Source: an uncultured Jannaschia sp. (GTDB taxonomy: Bacteria > Pseudomonadota > Alphaproteobacteria > Rhodobacterales > Rhodobacteraceae). From it: a DNA stretch of 64,000 nucleotides. Where the stretch lies: the NCBI GenBank assembly GCA_947494145.1, contig CANLTZ010000017.1, positions 1-64,000 on the forward strand. Reading direction: 5' to 3'. This document shows, piece by piece, positions 56,511 to 64,000 of this stretch; position 1 is the first letter of the stretch; each line of letters opens with the position of its first letter. A program made the translations under genes and the position numbers. The notes below the pieces were generated by a model. It saw only the letters and a list, made by a program, of their open reading frames with translations. It made no database searches and was not told the origin of the DNA.

Positions 56511-56553
56511 CGTTTTTTGGGCCCGATATAACCAATCTTCTAAGGATATAACG

Positions 56554-57588
56554 ATGACGGACCTGAATCTGCCGCACCGCCCCAGCCCCCTAACCTGGCT
56601 ACGCCAACACAAGGTTTGGGCCGTTATCCTTGCCATCCTTGTTGCCCTAGCGTTGGTCGACATGGGCCAGGCGCGCGAAAGCCTGGGCTTCACACTCGAT
56701 GCCCTGCTCGGCACCGCGCCCTTCCTCGCGCTCTCCATCCTGATCGCCGCCTGGGCCAAAGCCACCGGCGCAGACGGCCAGATCGCCCGGGCCTTCCACG
56801 GCGCACCCATCATGGCCGTCGCCATGGCTGCGCTGGCTGGCGCCGTTTCGCCCTTCTGTTCCTGCGGGGTGATTCCCTTGATCGCGGCGCTTCTGTCCAT
56901 GGGTGTGCCGTTATCGGCTGTGATGGCTTTCTGGCTGGCCTCACCGCTGATGGACCCGTCCATGTTCGTGCTGACCATGGGTGTCCTAGGCCTGCCCTTT
57001 GCCTTGGCCAAAACGGCGACGGCCTTTAGCTTGGGCCTTCTGGGTGGCTATGTGACCCACGCCTTGGGTGCGACCGGCGCGCTGCAGGACCCGCTGCGCC
57101 CCGAAATCGGTGACGGCGGCTGCGGCGGCACCGCGGCACGGCGCGTGAAACCCATCGTCTGGACGTTCTGGAGGGAAGACGCACGACGCGCGAATTTCGC
57201 CACCGAGGCCAAGAAAACTACGTTCTTCCTACTAAAATGGCTGACCTTGGCCTTCCTGCTGGAAAGCCTGATGCTGGCTTTTGTGCCCGCTGAAACCATC
57301 ACCGGCCTGCTGGGCGGCGACGGGCTTGGCCCCATTGCCCTGGCCACAATCGTGGGCGTTCCGGCCTATCTTAATGGCTATGCTGCCCTGCCCTTGGTCG
57401 GCGGCCTGATTGAACAGGGAATGCAGCCCGGCGCTGGCCTCGCCTTCCTGATCGCGGGGGGCGTGACCTCCCTGCCCGCGGCCATCGCCGTCTGGGCACT
57501 GGTGCGGCCCCGGGTCTTCGGGCTCTACATCGTGATGTCCCTGGCCGGTGCGTTTGCGGCAGGGCTTCTATGGCAGACCTTCGGCTAA
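56554..57588 (+). CDS. ArsP/DUF318-type permease
   Basis: 344 residues with about eight to ten membrane helices. SPFCSCGVIPLIAALLSMGVPLSAVMAFWLASPLMDPSMFVL is the PF03773-like core with the CSCG motif, and a second half GVPAYLNGYAALPLVGGLIEQGM mirrors it. A loop CGGTAARR and ECC of the regulator hint at thiol-reactive substrates. Relatives export organoarsenicals or are of unknown use. AAGGA precedes the ATG, and an 8-bp direct repeat GATATAAC occurs at 56525 and 56545. The gene converges on nuoA, with 16 bp between stops. Confidence 0.85.
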   Translation: MTDLNLPHRPSPLTWLRQHKVWAVILAILVALALVDMGQARESLGFTLDALLGTAPFLALSILIAAWAKATGADGQIARAFHGAPIMAVAMAALAGAVSPFCSCGVIPLIAALLSMGVPLSAVMAFWLASPLMDPSMFVLTMGVLGLPFALAKTATAFSLGLLGGYVTHALGATGALQDPLRPEIGDGGCGGTAARRVKPIVWTFWREDARRANFATEAKKTTFFLLKWLTLAFLLESLMLAFVPAETITGLLGGDGLGPIALATIVGVPAYLNGYAALPLVGGLIEQGMQPGAGLAFLIAGGVTSLPAAIAVWALVRPRVFGLYIVMSLAGAFAAGLLWQTFG

Positions 57589-57604
57589 GGACGGCGGGTG
57601 GGCG

Positions 57605-57970
57605 TCACTCCCAATCGAGGGCGCCCTTCTTCCATTCATAGGCGAAGCCCACGGTCAATACGGTCAGGAAGACCATCATGGACCAGAATGCCGCATCCGA
57701 CAGGCCCGCGAAGCTGACGGCCCAGGGGAACAGGAAGGCGATTTCCAGATCGAAAATGATGAACAGGATCGCCACCAGATAAAACCGCACATCGAACTTC
57801 ATCCGCGCATCGTCGAAGGCGTTGAACCCGCATTCATAGGCTGAAACCTTTTCCGGGTCTGGCGCGCGCACGGCCAGGATGGCTGCGGCCAAGATAAGAA
57901 CCAAGCCCAAGCCGATGGCGACCCCCAGGAAGATGAGGATGGGGAGGTATTCCATCAACATGTCGCTCAT
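57605..57970 (-). CDS. nuoA: NADH-quinone oxidoreductase subunit A
   Basis: 121 residues from [29 protein letters not shown]; a GGAGA ribosome site supports the ATG at 57970. [44 protein letters not shown] is the signature including the loop Cys. Three membrane helices. It is separated from nuoB by a convergent permease and an arsR gene on the other strand, so it is a single-gene transcript here. Confidence 0.97.
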   Translation of the reverse strand: MSDMLMEYLPILIFLGVAIGLGLVLILAAAILAVRAPDPEKVSAYECGFNAFDDARMKFDVRFYLVAILFIIFDLEIAFLFPWAVSFAGLSDAAFWSMMVFLTVLTVGFAYEWKKGALDWE

Positions 57971-57998
57971 CACAGGTCTCCAACGTCCGGTCAGCCTT

Positions 57999-58027
57999 CG
58001 TTTAGGCAAGCGCGACGCGAAGATCAA
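57999..58027 (-). promoter_or_regulatory. Candidate housekeeping promoter for nuoA
   Basis: On the minus strand, TTGATC (58027–58022), 17 nt, TAAACG (58004–57999), giving about 22 nt before the nuoA ATG. The spacing is ideal and the hexamers moderate. Confidence 0.45.
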
Positions 58028-58217
58028 CGGCATCGCTTTCGGCGGAGGTTCGCGCCAAAACCTTTAAGAATTCGAAAGACCGCCAAAGATCGAAATATCG
58101 GTTCCTAATTTCGATGTATTGAACTTCGATGGCGTCCATCACTCACAAAACGCGCGGCCGACGGTCGCACCGCCTGCATCCCCGCCCTTCGATCACTCCG
58201 AAGGGCCTGCCGAGGTT

Positions 58218-58748
58218 ATGACCGTGCCAGAAGACATCGAACATCAGGCGCTACTGCGGCGCCTGGTCGAAGAAGGTGAACTTCTCGACAATGTCGACGT
58301 GCAAACCGCCGACATCCGCGAATTGTTGAAGAACTTGGACCCGGTCATTCTGCGCCGCGTGCTCAAACTTCGCAGCGAACGCCAGGCCGGGGATGACCCT
58401 CAACTCACCGCGTCGGATCGTATGATCGAGGCCGTCGTGCGCGCCTGCTACTATATCGACGAACATCTTGACGGCGATCTGAGTATCGATGCCGTGGCCG
58501 GGCATGTCCATTTCAGCCCGTACCACTTCGCCCGCGGCTTCCGGGACGTGATGGGTCAGACGGTGCATGCCTATATCCTGCGGTGTCGGATCAACCGGGC
58601 CCAGACCTTGCTAACCACCACGGCGCTGCCATTGATCGAGGTGGCCTATATGACCGGTTTCAGCAGCCAGTCCCATTTCACGGTGGCGTTCCGGCGTCAG
58701 GTTGGGAAAACGCCAGGCCGATATCGTCGCGCTGGCGGCGCAAACTAA
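58218..58748 (+). CDS. AraC-family DNA-binding protein
   Basis: The start at ATG 58218 gives 176 residues; an in-frame TTG at 58119 would add 33 poorly conserved residues. A helical N-terminal part (EDIEHQALLRRLVEEGELL…VILRRVLKLRSERQ) is followed by a two-HTH AraC domain: ACYYIDEHLDGDLSIDAVAGHVHFSPYHFARGFRDVMGQTVHAYILRCRINRAQTLL and VAYMTGFSSQSHFTVAFRRQVGKTPGRYR. No sugar-binding cupin domain. Targets are unknown. Confidence 0.83.
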   Translation: MTVPEDIEHQALLRRLVEEGELLDNVDVQTADIRELLKNLDPVILRRVLKLRSERQAGDDPQLTASDRMIEAVVRACYYIDEHLDGDLSIDAVAGHVHFSPYHFARGFRDVMGQTVHAYILRCRINRAQTLLTTTALPLIEVAYMTGFSSQSHFTVAFRRQVGKTPGRYRRAGGAN

Positions 58749-58773
58749 GATACAGGGCCGGTAGAACGGCCTT

Positions 58774-58792
58774 GCAACGGGCTTCAAAGCCC
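58774..58792. repeat. Copy of the GGCAACGGGCTTC palindromic repeat
   Basis: GCAACGGGCTTCAAAGCCC differs at one base from the corresponding part of the palindrome at 18454–18479, and both are preceded by a GGYAGAACG-like sequence 15–30 bp upstream. It lies between the AraC-type and transglycosylase genes, which converge. Confidence 0.55.
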
Positions 58793-58814
58793 ATTTCCCG
58801 CCAGAAAGGCGCCG

Positions 58815-59936
58815 TCAGAGCCCCTGCAAAAGTGCGGGCGACGGGTCCCCCGTGGCAGGCAACCCGACGGAGCGCTGATAAGCCTCGATCGCGCGGCGCG
58901 AATTGGGGCCGATCACCCCATCATCACCCTGGGTGTCGAAGCCCAGCGCCGTCAGTTTGCGCTGCAACTCCACGCGCTGTTCCTTGACCAATCCGAAGCG
59001 GTCGGGCGGGAACGGGGCTTGCAACGGACCCGCTCCGGCAATCCGGTCGGCAAGGTATCCCACGCCCAGCGCATAGCTGTCGGAATTGTTGTAGCGCTTG
59101 ATGACGCGGAAATTTGGCCCCGTTCGGAAGGACGGCCCGCCCGCATCGGGGGTCAGATCGCCGCCCGGCGCTTCATCCGCCCAGCGCGCGCCGCGCTGCC
59201 AGCCCGCATCACGCAGATAAGCCGCCGCCGAGGCCAGCGCGTCCGAGGGGTCATCGCTCCAGATGTCGCGGCGTCCATCGCCAGTGAAGTCCACCGCCGA
59301 TTGTAGGTAGCTGGTGGGAATGAACTGCGTGTGACCCATGGCGCCTGCCCAGCTTCCCACCATGCGGTCAGGCGTGGTATCGCCGGACTGCAAAATCTGT
59401 AGCGCTGCAACCAGCTGTTGTTCAAAGAAACGCCCTCGCCGACCGTCAAAGGCCAGCGTGGATGTCGCGCTGACGACGGGGATCTCACCGCGGCGGGTGC
59501 CGTAATTGCTCTCTACGCCCCAGATGGCCGCGACAATCTCAGCCGGCACGCCATAGCGCTCTTCGATAGCCCGCAACGTGGTCTGGCGCGCAGCGAAAGC
59601 GGCGCGCCCTTGCTCCACCTTCGTCTCGGAGGCGACGATGTTGAGGTAATCCTCGAACGAGCGGCGAAATTCCGTCTGGTTGCGGTCGCGCGCCACGACG
59701 CCGGGCACAAAGCCCGCGCCATCAAAGGCCGCCTCAATCACATTCTGGCGGATGCCCTGGGCCGCCGCGCGCCCTTTGAAGCCCTCGACCCAGGACGCCC
59801 AGCCCTGCGTCACCCGCGGAATCAGGTCCGGGTCTGATGGGCGCTGCGTGGGCAGGGCCGACACGGGCGGCGCTTCGGCACAAGCCGACAGCGGAAGCAT
59901 GGCGAGCGATATGGAAAAGACACGACGGGTGATCAT
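58815..59936 (-). CDS. Lytic murein transglycosylase, MltB type
   Basis: 373 residues from MITRRVFSISLAMLPLSACAEAPP, a lipoprotein signal with lipobox-like LSAC. The catalytic domain has IWGVESNYGTRRGEIPV with the active Glu, MVGSWAGAMGHTQFIPTSYL and DIWSDDPSDALASAAAYLRDAGW. A peptidoglycan-binding domain (LQRKLTALGFDTQGDDGVIGPNSRRAIEAYQ) ends the protein. Cleaves glycan strands to form 1,6-anhydromuropeptides at the periplasmic wall. Confidence 0.92.
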   Translation of the reverse strand: MITRRVFSISLAMLPLSACAEAPPVSALPTQRPSDPDLIPRVTQGWASWVEGFKGRAAAQGIRQNVIEAAFDGAGFVPGVVARDRNQTEFRRSFEDYLNIVASETKVEQGRAAFAARQTTLRAIEERYGVPAEIVAAIWGVESNYGTRRGEIPVVSATSTLAFDGRRGRFFEQQLVAALQILQSGDTTPDRMVGSWAGAMGHTQFIPTSYLQSAVDFTGDGRRDIWSDDPSDALASAAAYLRDAGWQRGARWADEAPGGDLTPDAGGPSFRTGPNFRVIKRYNNSDSYALGVGYLADRIAGAGPLQAPFPPDRFGLVKEQRVELQRKLTALGFDTQGDDGVIGPNSRRAIEAYQRSVGLPATGDPSPALLQGL

Positions 59937-60027
59937 GGGCCTGCACGTCCTTCTGATGAGGAGATTGCGTCCGAGTCTACTCAACCCAGTCCCCACGGCA
60001 AGCACTGGCGCAGTTTGTTACGGGACC

Positions 60028-60798
60028 CTACCGCGCCCAGCCGGGCTTGCGCTTCTCCAAGAAGGCCCCCACGCCCTCCGCCGCTTCCGGGTCCTCCCAC
60101 CTGGCAGCGAGCGCGTCGATGCTGCGTCCAATGGTCGCTTCGTCGATGGCGGGCCCGAGCGCCCGGGCCAAGCGCTTGGCATCGGCCACGGCGCCGGGCG
60201 CGCAAGCCAGATAGGGCGCAACCTCTGCCTCCACCGCCTCGTCTAGCGCCTCGGGCCGAACCAACTTGGACAGAACCCCAAGCTCCGCCGCCTCAGCAGC
60301 CCCGAAGCGCCGCGACGACATGAAGACGCGCCGCGCCCGCCCCTCCCCCAGCCGGGCGATCACATAGGGCCCGATGGTCGCGGGGATCAGGCCCAGCCGG
60401 GTTTCCGTCAGCCCAAACAGCGCCTGCTCGACCCCCACGGCCACGTCGCAGACACAGCAAAGCCCCACGCCACCGCCAAACGCATTGCCCTGCACGCGTC
60501 CGATCAGAGGCACCGGCATCGTGTTCAGCGCCTGAAGCATCCCCGCAAGCCTGCGCCCCTCAACGGCGTGGGTCTCAGCTGGCGCCCCGAATTGCGCTTG
60601 CATCCAGCGCAGATCACCGCCCGCGCAGAACGATTTCCCCGCCCCCGTCAGCACCACCACGCGGGCATCCGGCGCCTGGGCGAAGGCGGTCAATTCGTCC
60701 ATCATCTGCGCCGACATCGCGTTATGCGTCTGTGGCAGGTTCAGCGTGACCGTGGCCACACCGCGCCCATCACGCGCCACCTGGATCGTCTCGGTCAT
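60028..60798 (-). CDS. liuC: Enoyl-CoA hydratase family, likely methylglutaconyl-CoA hydratase
   Basis: 256 residues of crotonase fold: VVLTGAGKSFCAGGDLRWMQ carries the CoA and oxyanion loop, and GRVQGNAFGGGVGLCCVCDVAVG and TETRLGLIPATIGPYVIARLG the active-site and C-terminal features. In the liu pathway this enzyme hydrates 3-methylglutaconyl-CoA to HMG-CoA, which the lyase encoded at 61902–62759 cleaves. The start overlaps the upstream DUF6653-like gene by 4 bp. Family certain; the exact substrate follows from context. Confidence 0.85.
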   Translation of the reverse strand: MTETIQVARDGRGVATVTLNLPQTHNAMSAQMMDELTAFAQAPDARVVVLTGAGKSFCAGGDLRWMQAQFGAPAETHAVEGRRLAGMLQALNTMPVPLIGRVQGNAFGGGVGLCCVCDVAVGVEQALFGLTETRLGLIPATIGPYVIARLGEGRARRVFMSSRRFGAAEAAELGVLSKLVRPEALDEAVEAEVAPYLACAPGAVADAKRLARALGPAIDEATIGRSIDALAARWEDPEAAEGVGAFLEKRKPGWAR

Positions 60799-61313
60799 TC
60801 GCCCTCCATCCCTGGCACCGCGCGTCCGGCGCGCAGCCAATCCTCATGTATCCAAACCATCCGGTCGCAGAACCACAGCTTCGGCAGCATCGTCAGCGCC
60901 GCACCAAAGACCACGCCTTCCCACCAAAGCACCGCCAGCCCCCAGACCGTAACCACCGCGCCGGGCACGCTGGCCCAGGTCAAGGCATTGCCCGCCAGAC
61001 GGTGATCGGTGGGCAGGTCTGCGCGATGTTCGATCCAGATACGCTCCCCCAAGACGGCCCGGCTCATCCAGGCATCATAGTGGTTCGGCGCGCGAAAGGC
61101 GCGCGGGTTCAGCCATATCCACGCCAGCGCCAGGGCCACAGGTATAAGCGCCCACCAACCCAGCCAAACCCGGCTCCAGACCGCCAGCAGAAGGGGCGGC
61201 AACCCTGTCAGCAACCGGGTCCAGCCCGACCAAGGATTGGCATGACGCCGCCACGCGGCATCATTCATCCCCATCAAGCGCTCGGCCGCCCGAAACGGGT
61301 CGACGCGGCTCAA
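60795..61313 (-). CDS. DUF6653-like membrane protein
   Basis: 172 residues: NDAAWRRHANPWSGWTRLLTGLPPLLLAVWSRVWLGWWALIPVALALAWIWLNPRAF, then WMSRAVLGERIWIEHR, and a second helical pair ending MLPKLWFCDRMVWIHEDW. This pattern matches DUF6653 as I know it. Four hydrophobic segments. Function unknown. It is embedded in the liu cluster by 4-bp overlaps on both sides. Confidence 0.75.
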   Translation of the reverse strand: MSRVDPFRAAERLMGMNDAAWRRHANPWSGWTRLLTGLPPLLLAVWSRVWLGWWALIPVALALAWIWLNPRAFRAPNHYDAWMSRAVLGERIWIEHRADLPTDHRLAGNALTWASVPGAVVTVWGLAVLWWEGVVFGAALTMLPKLWFCDRMVWIHEDWLRAGRAVPGMEGE

Positions 61314-61912
61314 TTCAACCGGTCCCGGGGAATGTAAGGCATGGGGGGCGATGGCGGGTCCCGGTCATCTTCACCCACGGCATCTGCCAAGGCGGCCCGC
61401 AGGTCGGACAGCGCCAGCAACCAGACCGAAGCGCGCCCGTCCACCGACCACTCCGCCGCGTTTTCCATCTGGAAATAGAGCAGGTCCAGAACGACACGCT
61501 CCCTCGGGTCGCCAGCGGGCAGGTTGCGCCATGTCTCCATGTCGAGCTCGGCGATGCCAGACCGCATCGAGGACAGATCTTCGGGCAAAAGGCTGGCGAT
61601 CCAGATGAAATCCGATGTGTTGAGGTCTTCGTCGGCGTCACGCTCTAACGTCGCGGTCTCCATCCTGATCCGCGTGGTGCCTTTGCGAGCCAGGGGCGCG
61701 GGCGTCACGGAGGTATCTTCGCGCATGATGAACCAAATAAACCATGACGTTGCCGCCAGAACGCCCACGGCCAGCGCCAAGGCCAGCACTTCACCGAGCC
61801 CCGCCCAAATAGCCAGAAAACGAAGGCCCAGCACGGCCCCCATCAGCGCCGCCGGGATGACCAACAAGAAGAAGAGGCCAAGCAGAGTATCGCCCGCACC
61901 CTTATCCGCCAT
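61310..61912 (-). CDS. Membrane protein in liu cluster, unknown function
   Basis: 200 residues: two hydrophobic segments (about 10–33 and 38–63) and a soluble C-terminal part (RMETATLERDADEDLNTSDFIWIASLLPEDLSSM… ending PYIPRDRLN). No known domain. Overlaps the lyase gene by 11 bp and the DUF6653-like gene by 4 bp, so it is translated with the liu genes. Confidence 0.68.
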   Translation of the reverse strand: MADKGAGDTLLGLFFLLVIPAALMGAVLGLRFLAIWAGLGEVLALALAVGVLAATSWFIWFIMREDTSVTPAPLARKGTTRIRMETATLERDADEDLNTSDFIWIASLLPEDLSSMRSGIAELDMETWRNLPAGDPRERVVLDLLYFQMENAAEWSVDGRASVWLLALSDLRAALADAVGEDDRDPPSPPMPYIPRDRLN

Positions 61913-62759
61913 CGCGCATTCCCTTTGCCATCATGCCTGCCGCCGCCACGGCGCCCGCATCCAGCCCCGTCTCGTAACCCGCTGCCGTCAGATGGGCCAG
62001 CAACGCCTCGGTGGCCACATTGCCCGACGCGCCGGGCGCATAGGGGCAGCCGCCCAAACCGCCCACCGCAGCGTCGAAGACGCGCACCCCCCGGGCCAAG
62101 GCCACGTCCACGTTTTCCAAGGCACGGCCTGACGTATCGTGGAAATGTCCCGCCAATTGCGCCGCCTCCATCTCGCCCGTCACGATGGCCAGCATGGCGT
62201 CGACGGCGTCGGGCGTGCCGCGCCCGATCGTATCGCCAAGACTGACCTCGTAGCAGCCGAACTCCCGCAAGGCCGCAACCACGCGTGCCACATCACTGGG
62301 CGCCACGGCGCCGTCAAAGGGGCAATCCGTCACGCAGGATACATAGCCCCGCACAGGCATCCCATCCGCCTTCGCAGCATCCACTACGGGGCCAAACCGC
62401 GCCAGGCTTTCGGCAATGGTGGCGTTTAGATTGGCCTTCGAAAATCCCTCCGACGCGCTGGCGAAGATCGCCACTTCGTCGGCCTGGGCCGCCCGCGCGC
62501 CCTCACAGCCGCGCAGATTGGGCGTCAGCGCCGCATAGCGCACGCCCGGCGCGCGGCGGATGCCCGCCAAGACGTCGGCCCCGTCCGCCATTTGCGGCAC
62601 CCATTTGGGCGACACGAATGACGCCACCTCGATCCGCCGAAACCCGGCAGCGGACAGCGCATCCACCAACGCGATTTTCTCGGCGGCGGGGATCATCCGC
62701 GCCTCGTTCTGGAGGCCGTCGCGCGGGCTCACTTCGAAAATCTCAGCCCGCTGGGACAT
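61902..62759 (-). CDS. Hydroxymethylglutaryl-CoA lyase
   Basis: 285 residues: EIFEVSPRDGLQNEARMIP is the TIM-barrel metal/substrate start; RIEVASFVSPKWVPQMADG and HFHDTSGRALENVDVALARGVRVFDAAVGGLGGCPYAPGASGNVATEAL include the metal His pair and the catalytic Cys loop. Converts HMG-CoA to acetyl-CoA and acetoacetate in leucine breakdown (LiuE/MvaB). An extra Met one codon upstream could be used. Its 5' end overlaps the GST gene by about 17 bp. Confidence 0.93.
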   Translation of the reverse strand: MSQRAEIFEVSPRDGLQNEARMIPAAEKIALVDALSAAGFRRIEVASFVSPKWVPQMADGADVLAGIRRAPGVRYAALTPNLRGCEGARAAQADEVAIFASASEGFSKANLNATIAESLARFGPVVDAAKADGMPVRGYVSCVTDCPFDGAVAPSDVARVVAALREFGCYEVSLGDTIGRGTPDAVDAMLAIVTGEMEAAQLAGHFHDTSGRALENVDVALARGVRVFDAAVGGLGGCPYAPGASGNVATEALLAHLTAAGYETGLDAGAVAAAGMMAKGMRDGG

Positions 62760-63390
62760 CATAGAACTCCTGCCCGTAGATCCCCGCATGACTGTCGGAC
62801 GCCACCCAGCCCGGTCGCGCCGTGCAGCGGTCCAGCCAGGCCGCCATCTTTGGCCGGTCCCCCACCTTGTGGAAATGCCGCGCCATGGCGGTGGCCTGCG
62901 CCACGCAGATATCCGCCGCAGAAAAATCGGCCAGCAGCCAATCATTATCCAGCCGCGCCTCGATGGCGTCGAAGCATTTGCCTACGCGCGCGGCCTCCAA
63001 CTTCATCACCGTGGGGGACCGCATCCAGTCTTCGCGCAGCGCCACATGTTGTTGGGTCAGCGCCGCAGCATGCTGGCTGATCGTTTCCGCGAAATGCACC
63101 CAGATCAGCCAATCCGCGCGTTCGCCATGGCCTGGCGCACGTCCAAGCCCAGCCTCGGGAAAGCGTTCACAAAGGTATTCCGCGATGGCGCCCGTCTCCC
63201 ACAGGCTGCGTCCGTCGATTTCCAGCGCAGGCACCCGCCCCGCCGGGTTCAACGCCAGGAAATCCGCGCTGCGCAGGGTTTTGTCGAAAGGCCAGACCCG
63301 CAGTTCGAACTCTACCCCCAACTCATGAAGCAGCCAAAGCACCCGTTGCGACCGGCTTTGCGGCACATGATGCAGTACGATATCGGCCAT
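62743..63390 (-). CDS. Glutathione S-transferase family protein
   Basis: 215 residues from the ATG at 63390, which has a GGAGGGG ribosome site. The thioredoxin-like N-terminal domain (MADIVLHHVPQSRSQRVLWLLHELGVEFEL…NPAGRVPALEIDGRSLWETGAIAEYLCERF) has the SRS motif in place of an active Tyr/Ser, typical of many bacterial GSTs; the C-terminal helical domain follows. Located between the carboxylase and lyase genes of the liu cluster. Role unknown; a cis/trans or dehalogenating activity cannot be told apart. Confidence 0.87.
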   Translation of the reverse strand: MADIVLHHVPQSRSQRVLWLLHELGVEFELRVWPFDKTLRSADFLALNPAGRVPALEIDGRSLWETGAIAEYLCERFPEAGLGRAPGHGERADWLIWVHFAETISQHAAALTQQHVALREDWMRSPTVMKLEAARVGKCFDAIEARLDNDWLLADFSAADICVAQATAMARHFHKVGDRPKMAAWLDRCTARPGWVASDSHAGIYGQEFYDVPAG

Positions 63391-63404
63391 CTTCCCCTCC
63401 CCCG

Positions 63405-64000
63405 TCACTCTTCCTCCAACCGGACCAGCGCGGCACCGGCTTCCACCTGGTCGCCCGCTCGGACAAGCACCTCTGCCACCGTGCCGTCACGGGCGGCGAC
63501 CAGCGTGTGTTCCATCTTCATGGCCTCCAACACCGCCATGGCCGCCCCTTCCGCCACCGCTTGCCCCGCTTGCACATGGACGGCTTTCACGAGACCCGGC
63601 ATCGGCGCCTCAATGGTGCCCGCCGCGACACCCGCTGCTGCATCCACGGCCAGCGGGTCCGGCACGTCTAAGGAATACGCATTGCCCCAGAAGACGTGGA
63701 CGGCCCCGTCGCCCCGCGCGATTTCAGCCCCCACCGGCGCGCCGTCGATACGCCAGCCCGGACCGCGCGCGACGTCGTGGACGACGTCGCCAATGGTCAC
63801 GCGGAACTGCCCCGCACCCAAGGCCTCGACCCGGGCTGTGATCTCCTCCCCCTTCCAGACCAAGGGCTGCGTCCAGCCAAGCGGCGCCCAAAGATGCAAC
63901 CCCTCCTGCCACTGCGCCTTGTCCAGGCCCAACGCGCCAAGGGCGGCAAGCGCCCGCGTGCGCGAACACGGCACCGGCACGGCAACCAAGGCGTCCAGGT
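63405..64000 (-). CDS. liuD: Methylcrotonyl-CoA carboxylase biotin subunit, C-terminal part
   Basis: Only the last 198 codons are inside the window; the 5' end is beyond 64000. APMPGLVKAVHVQAGQAVAEGAAMAVLEAMKMEHTLVAARDGTVAEVLVRAGDQVEAGAALVRLEEE is a biotinyl-carrier domain with the biotin Lys in EAMKMEH. The upstream segment is the linker/BT domain of an acyl-CoA carboxylase alpha subunit. Next to an HMG-CoA lyase and a methylglutaconyl-CoA hydratase it is best read as MccA/LiuD, although propionyl-CoA carboxylase cannot be excluded. BirA at 34409–35152 would biotinylate it. Confidence 0.85.
   Translation of the reverse strand, partial: LDALVAVPVPCSRTRALAALGALGLDKAQWQEGLHLWAPLGWTQPLVWKGEEITARVEALGAGQFRVTIGDVVHDVARGPGWRIDGAPVGAEIARGDGAVHVFWGNAYSLDVPDPLAVDAAAGVAAGTIEAPMPGLVKAVHVQAGQAVAEGAAMAVLEAMKMEHTLVAARDGTVAEVLVRAGDQVEAGAALVRLEEE

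Overview
The window reads as chromosomal DNA of a Rhodobacteraceae (Roseobacter/Rhodobacter-type alphaproteobacterium). The evidence is high GC, dense gene packing with many 4-bp stop/start overlaps, a hemD–mitofilin-like–hemY cluster, a NuoE with a long C-terminal extension, a complex I locus full of extra reading frames (as described for Rhodobacter capsulatus), an RpoE–ChrR pair beside a singlet-oxygen type operon, and a leucine-degradation (liu) cluster. No ribosomal RNA, CRISPR array or complete insertion sequence was seen.

Layout. 1–0.9 kb: end of an HNH-nuclease gene and a tRNA-Thr. 0.95–4.7 kb (minus): hemD, a Mic60/mitofilin-like membrane protein and hemY. 4.8–7.5 kb (plus): tsaD, gpsA, a YciI-like gene and an EVE-domain gene. 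7.5–9.7 kb: a lower-GC accessory island with an extremely acidic protein and a nucleotidyltransferase. 9.7–24 kb: mixed housekeeping and accessory genes, including pyrF, SPFH/NfeD membrane proteins, dinB, N-formylglutamate amidohydrolase, tRNA-Val, rpmJ, a peroxiredoxin, regulators, an RluA-type pseudouridine synthase, creA and a decayed LysE-family gene. 22.9–28.4 kb: chrR–rpoE diverging from a four-gene operon (flavoprotein, DUF1365, GPH-type transporter, SDR). The two units are separated by two facing copies of an RpoE-type promoter. 28.5–31.3 kb: a formate dehydrogenase alpha subunit. 32–58 kb (minus): complex I, followed by birA, coaX and RNase J. 58–64 kb: an AraC-type regulator, a lytic transglycosylase, and a liu cluster (methylglutaconyl-CoA hydratase, HMG-CoA lyase, a GST, and the end of a biotin-carrying carboxylase).

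How the genes work together. The nuo locus holds all 14 subunits, but nuoA is cut off from nuoB–N by an opposite-strand arsR–permease pair. At least thirteen non-nuo genes sit between the other subunits: two GFA proteins, a one-TM protein, a HhH-domain protein sharing a duplicated tail with NuoE, DUF5337, MAPEG, EF-hand, DUF5333, lipoproteins, a CMD-fold protein and others. nuoN runs directly into birA–coaX–rnj.

Points most worth a second look: (1) a ChrR whose anti-sigma domain has lost every zinc ligand while its cupin ligands remain; (2) the acidic-protein/nucleotidyltransferase cassette; (3) the split nuo operon and the duplicated NuoE tail; (4) the paired RpoE promoters, one of which implies that the flavoprotein starts at TTG. 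All function calls come from reading motifs by eye; no database search was run.
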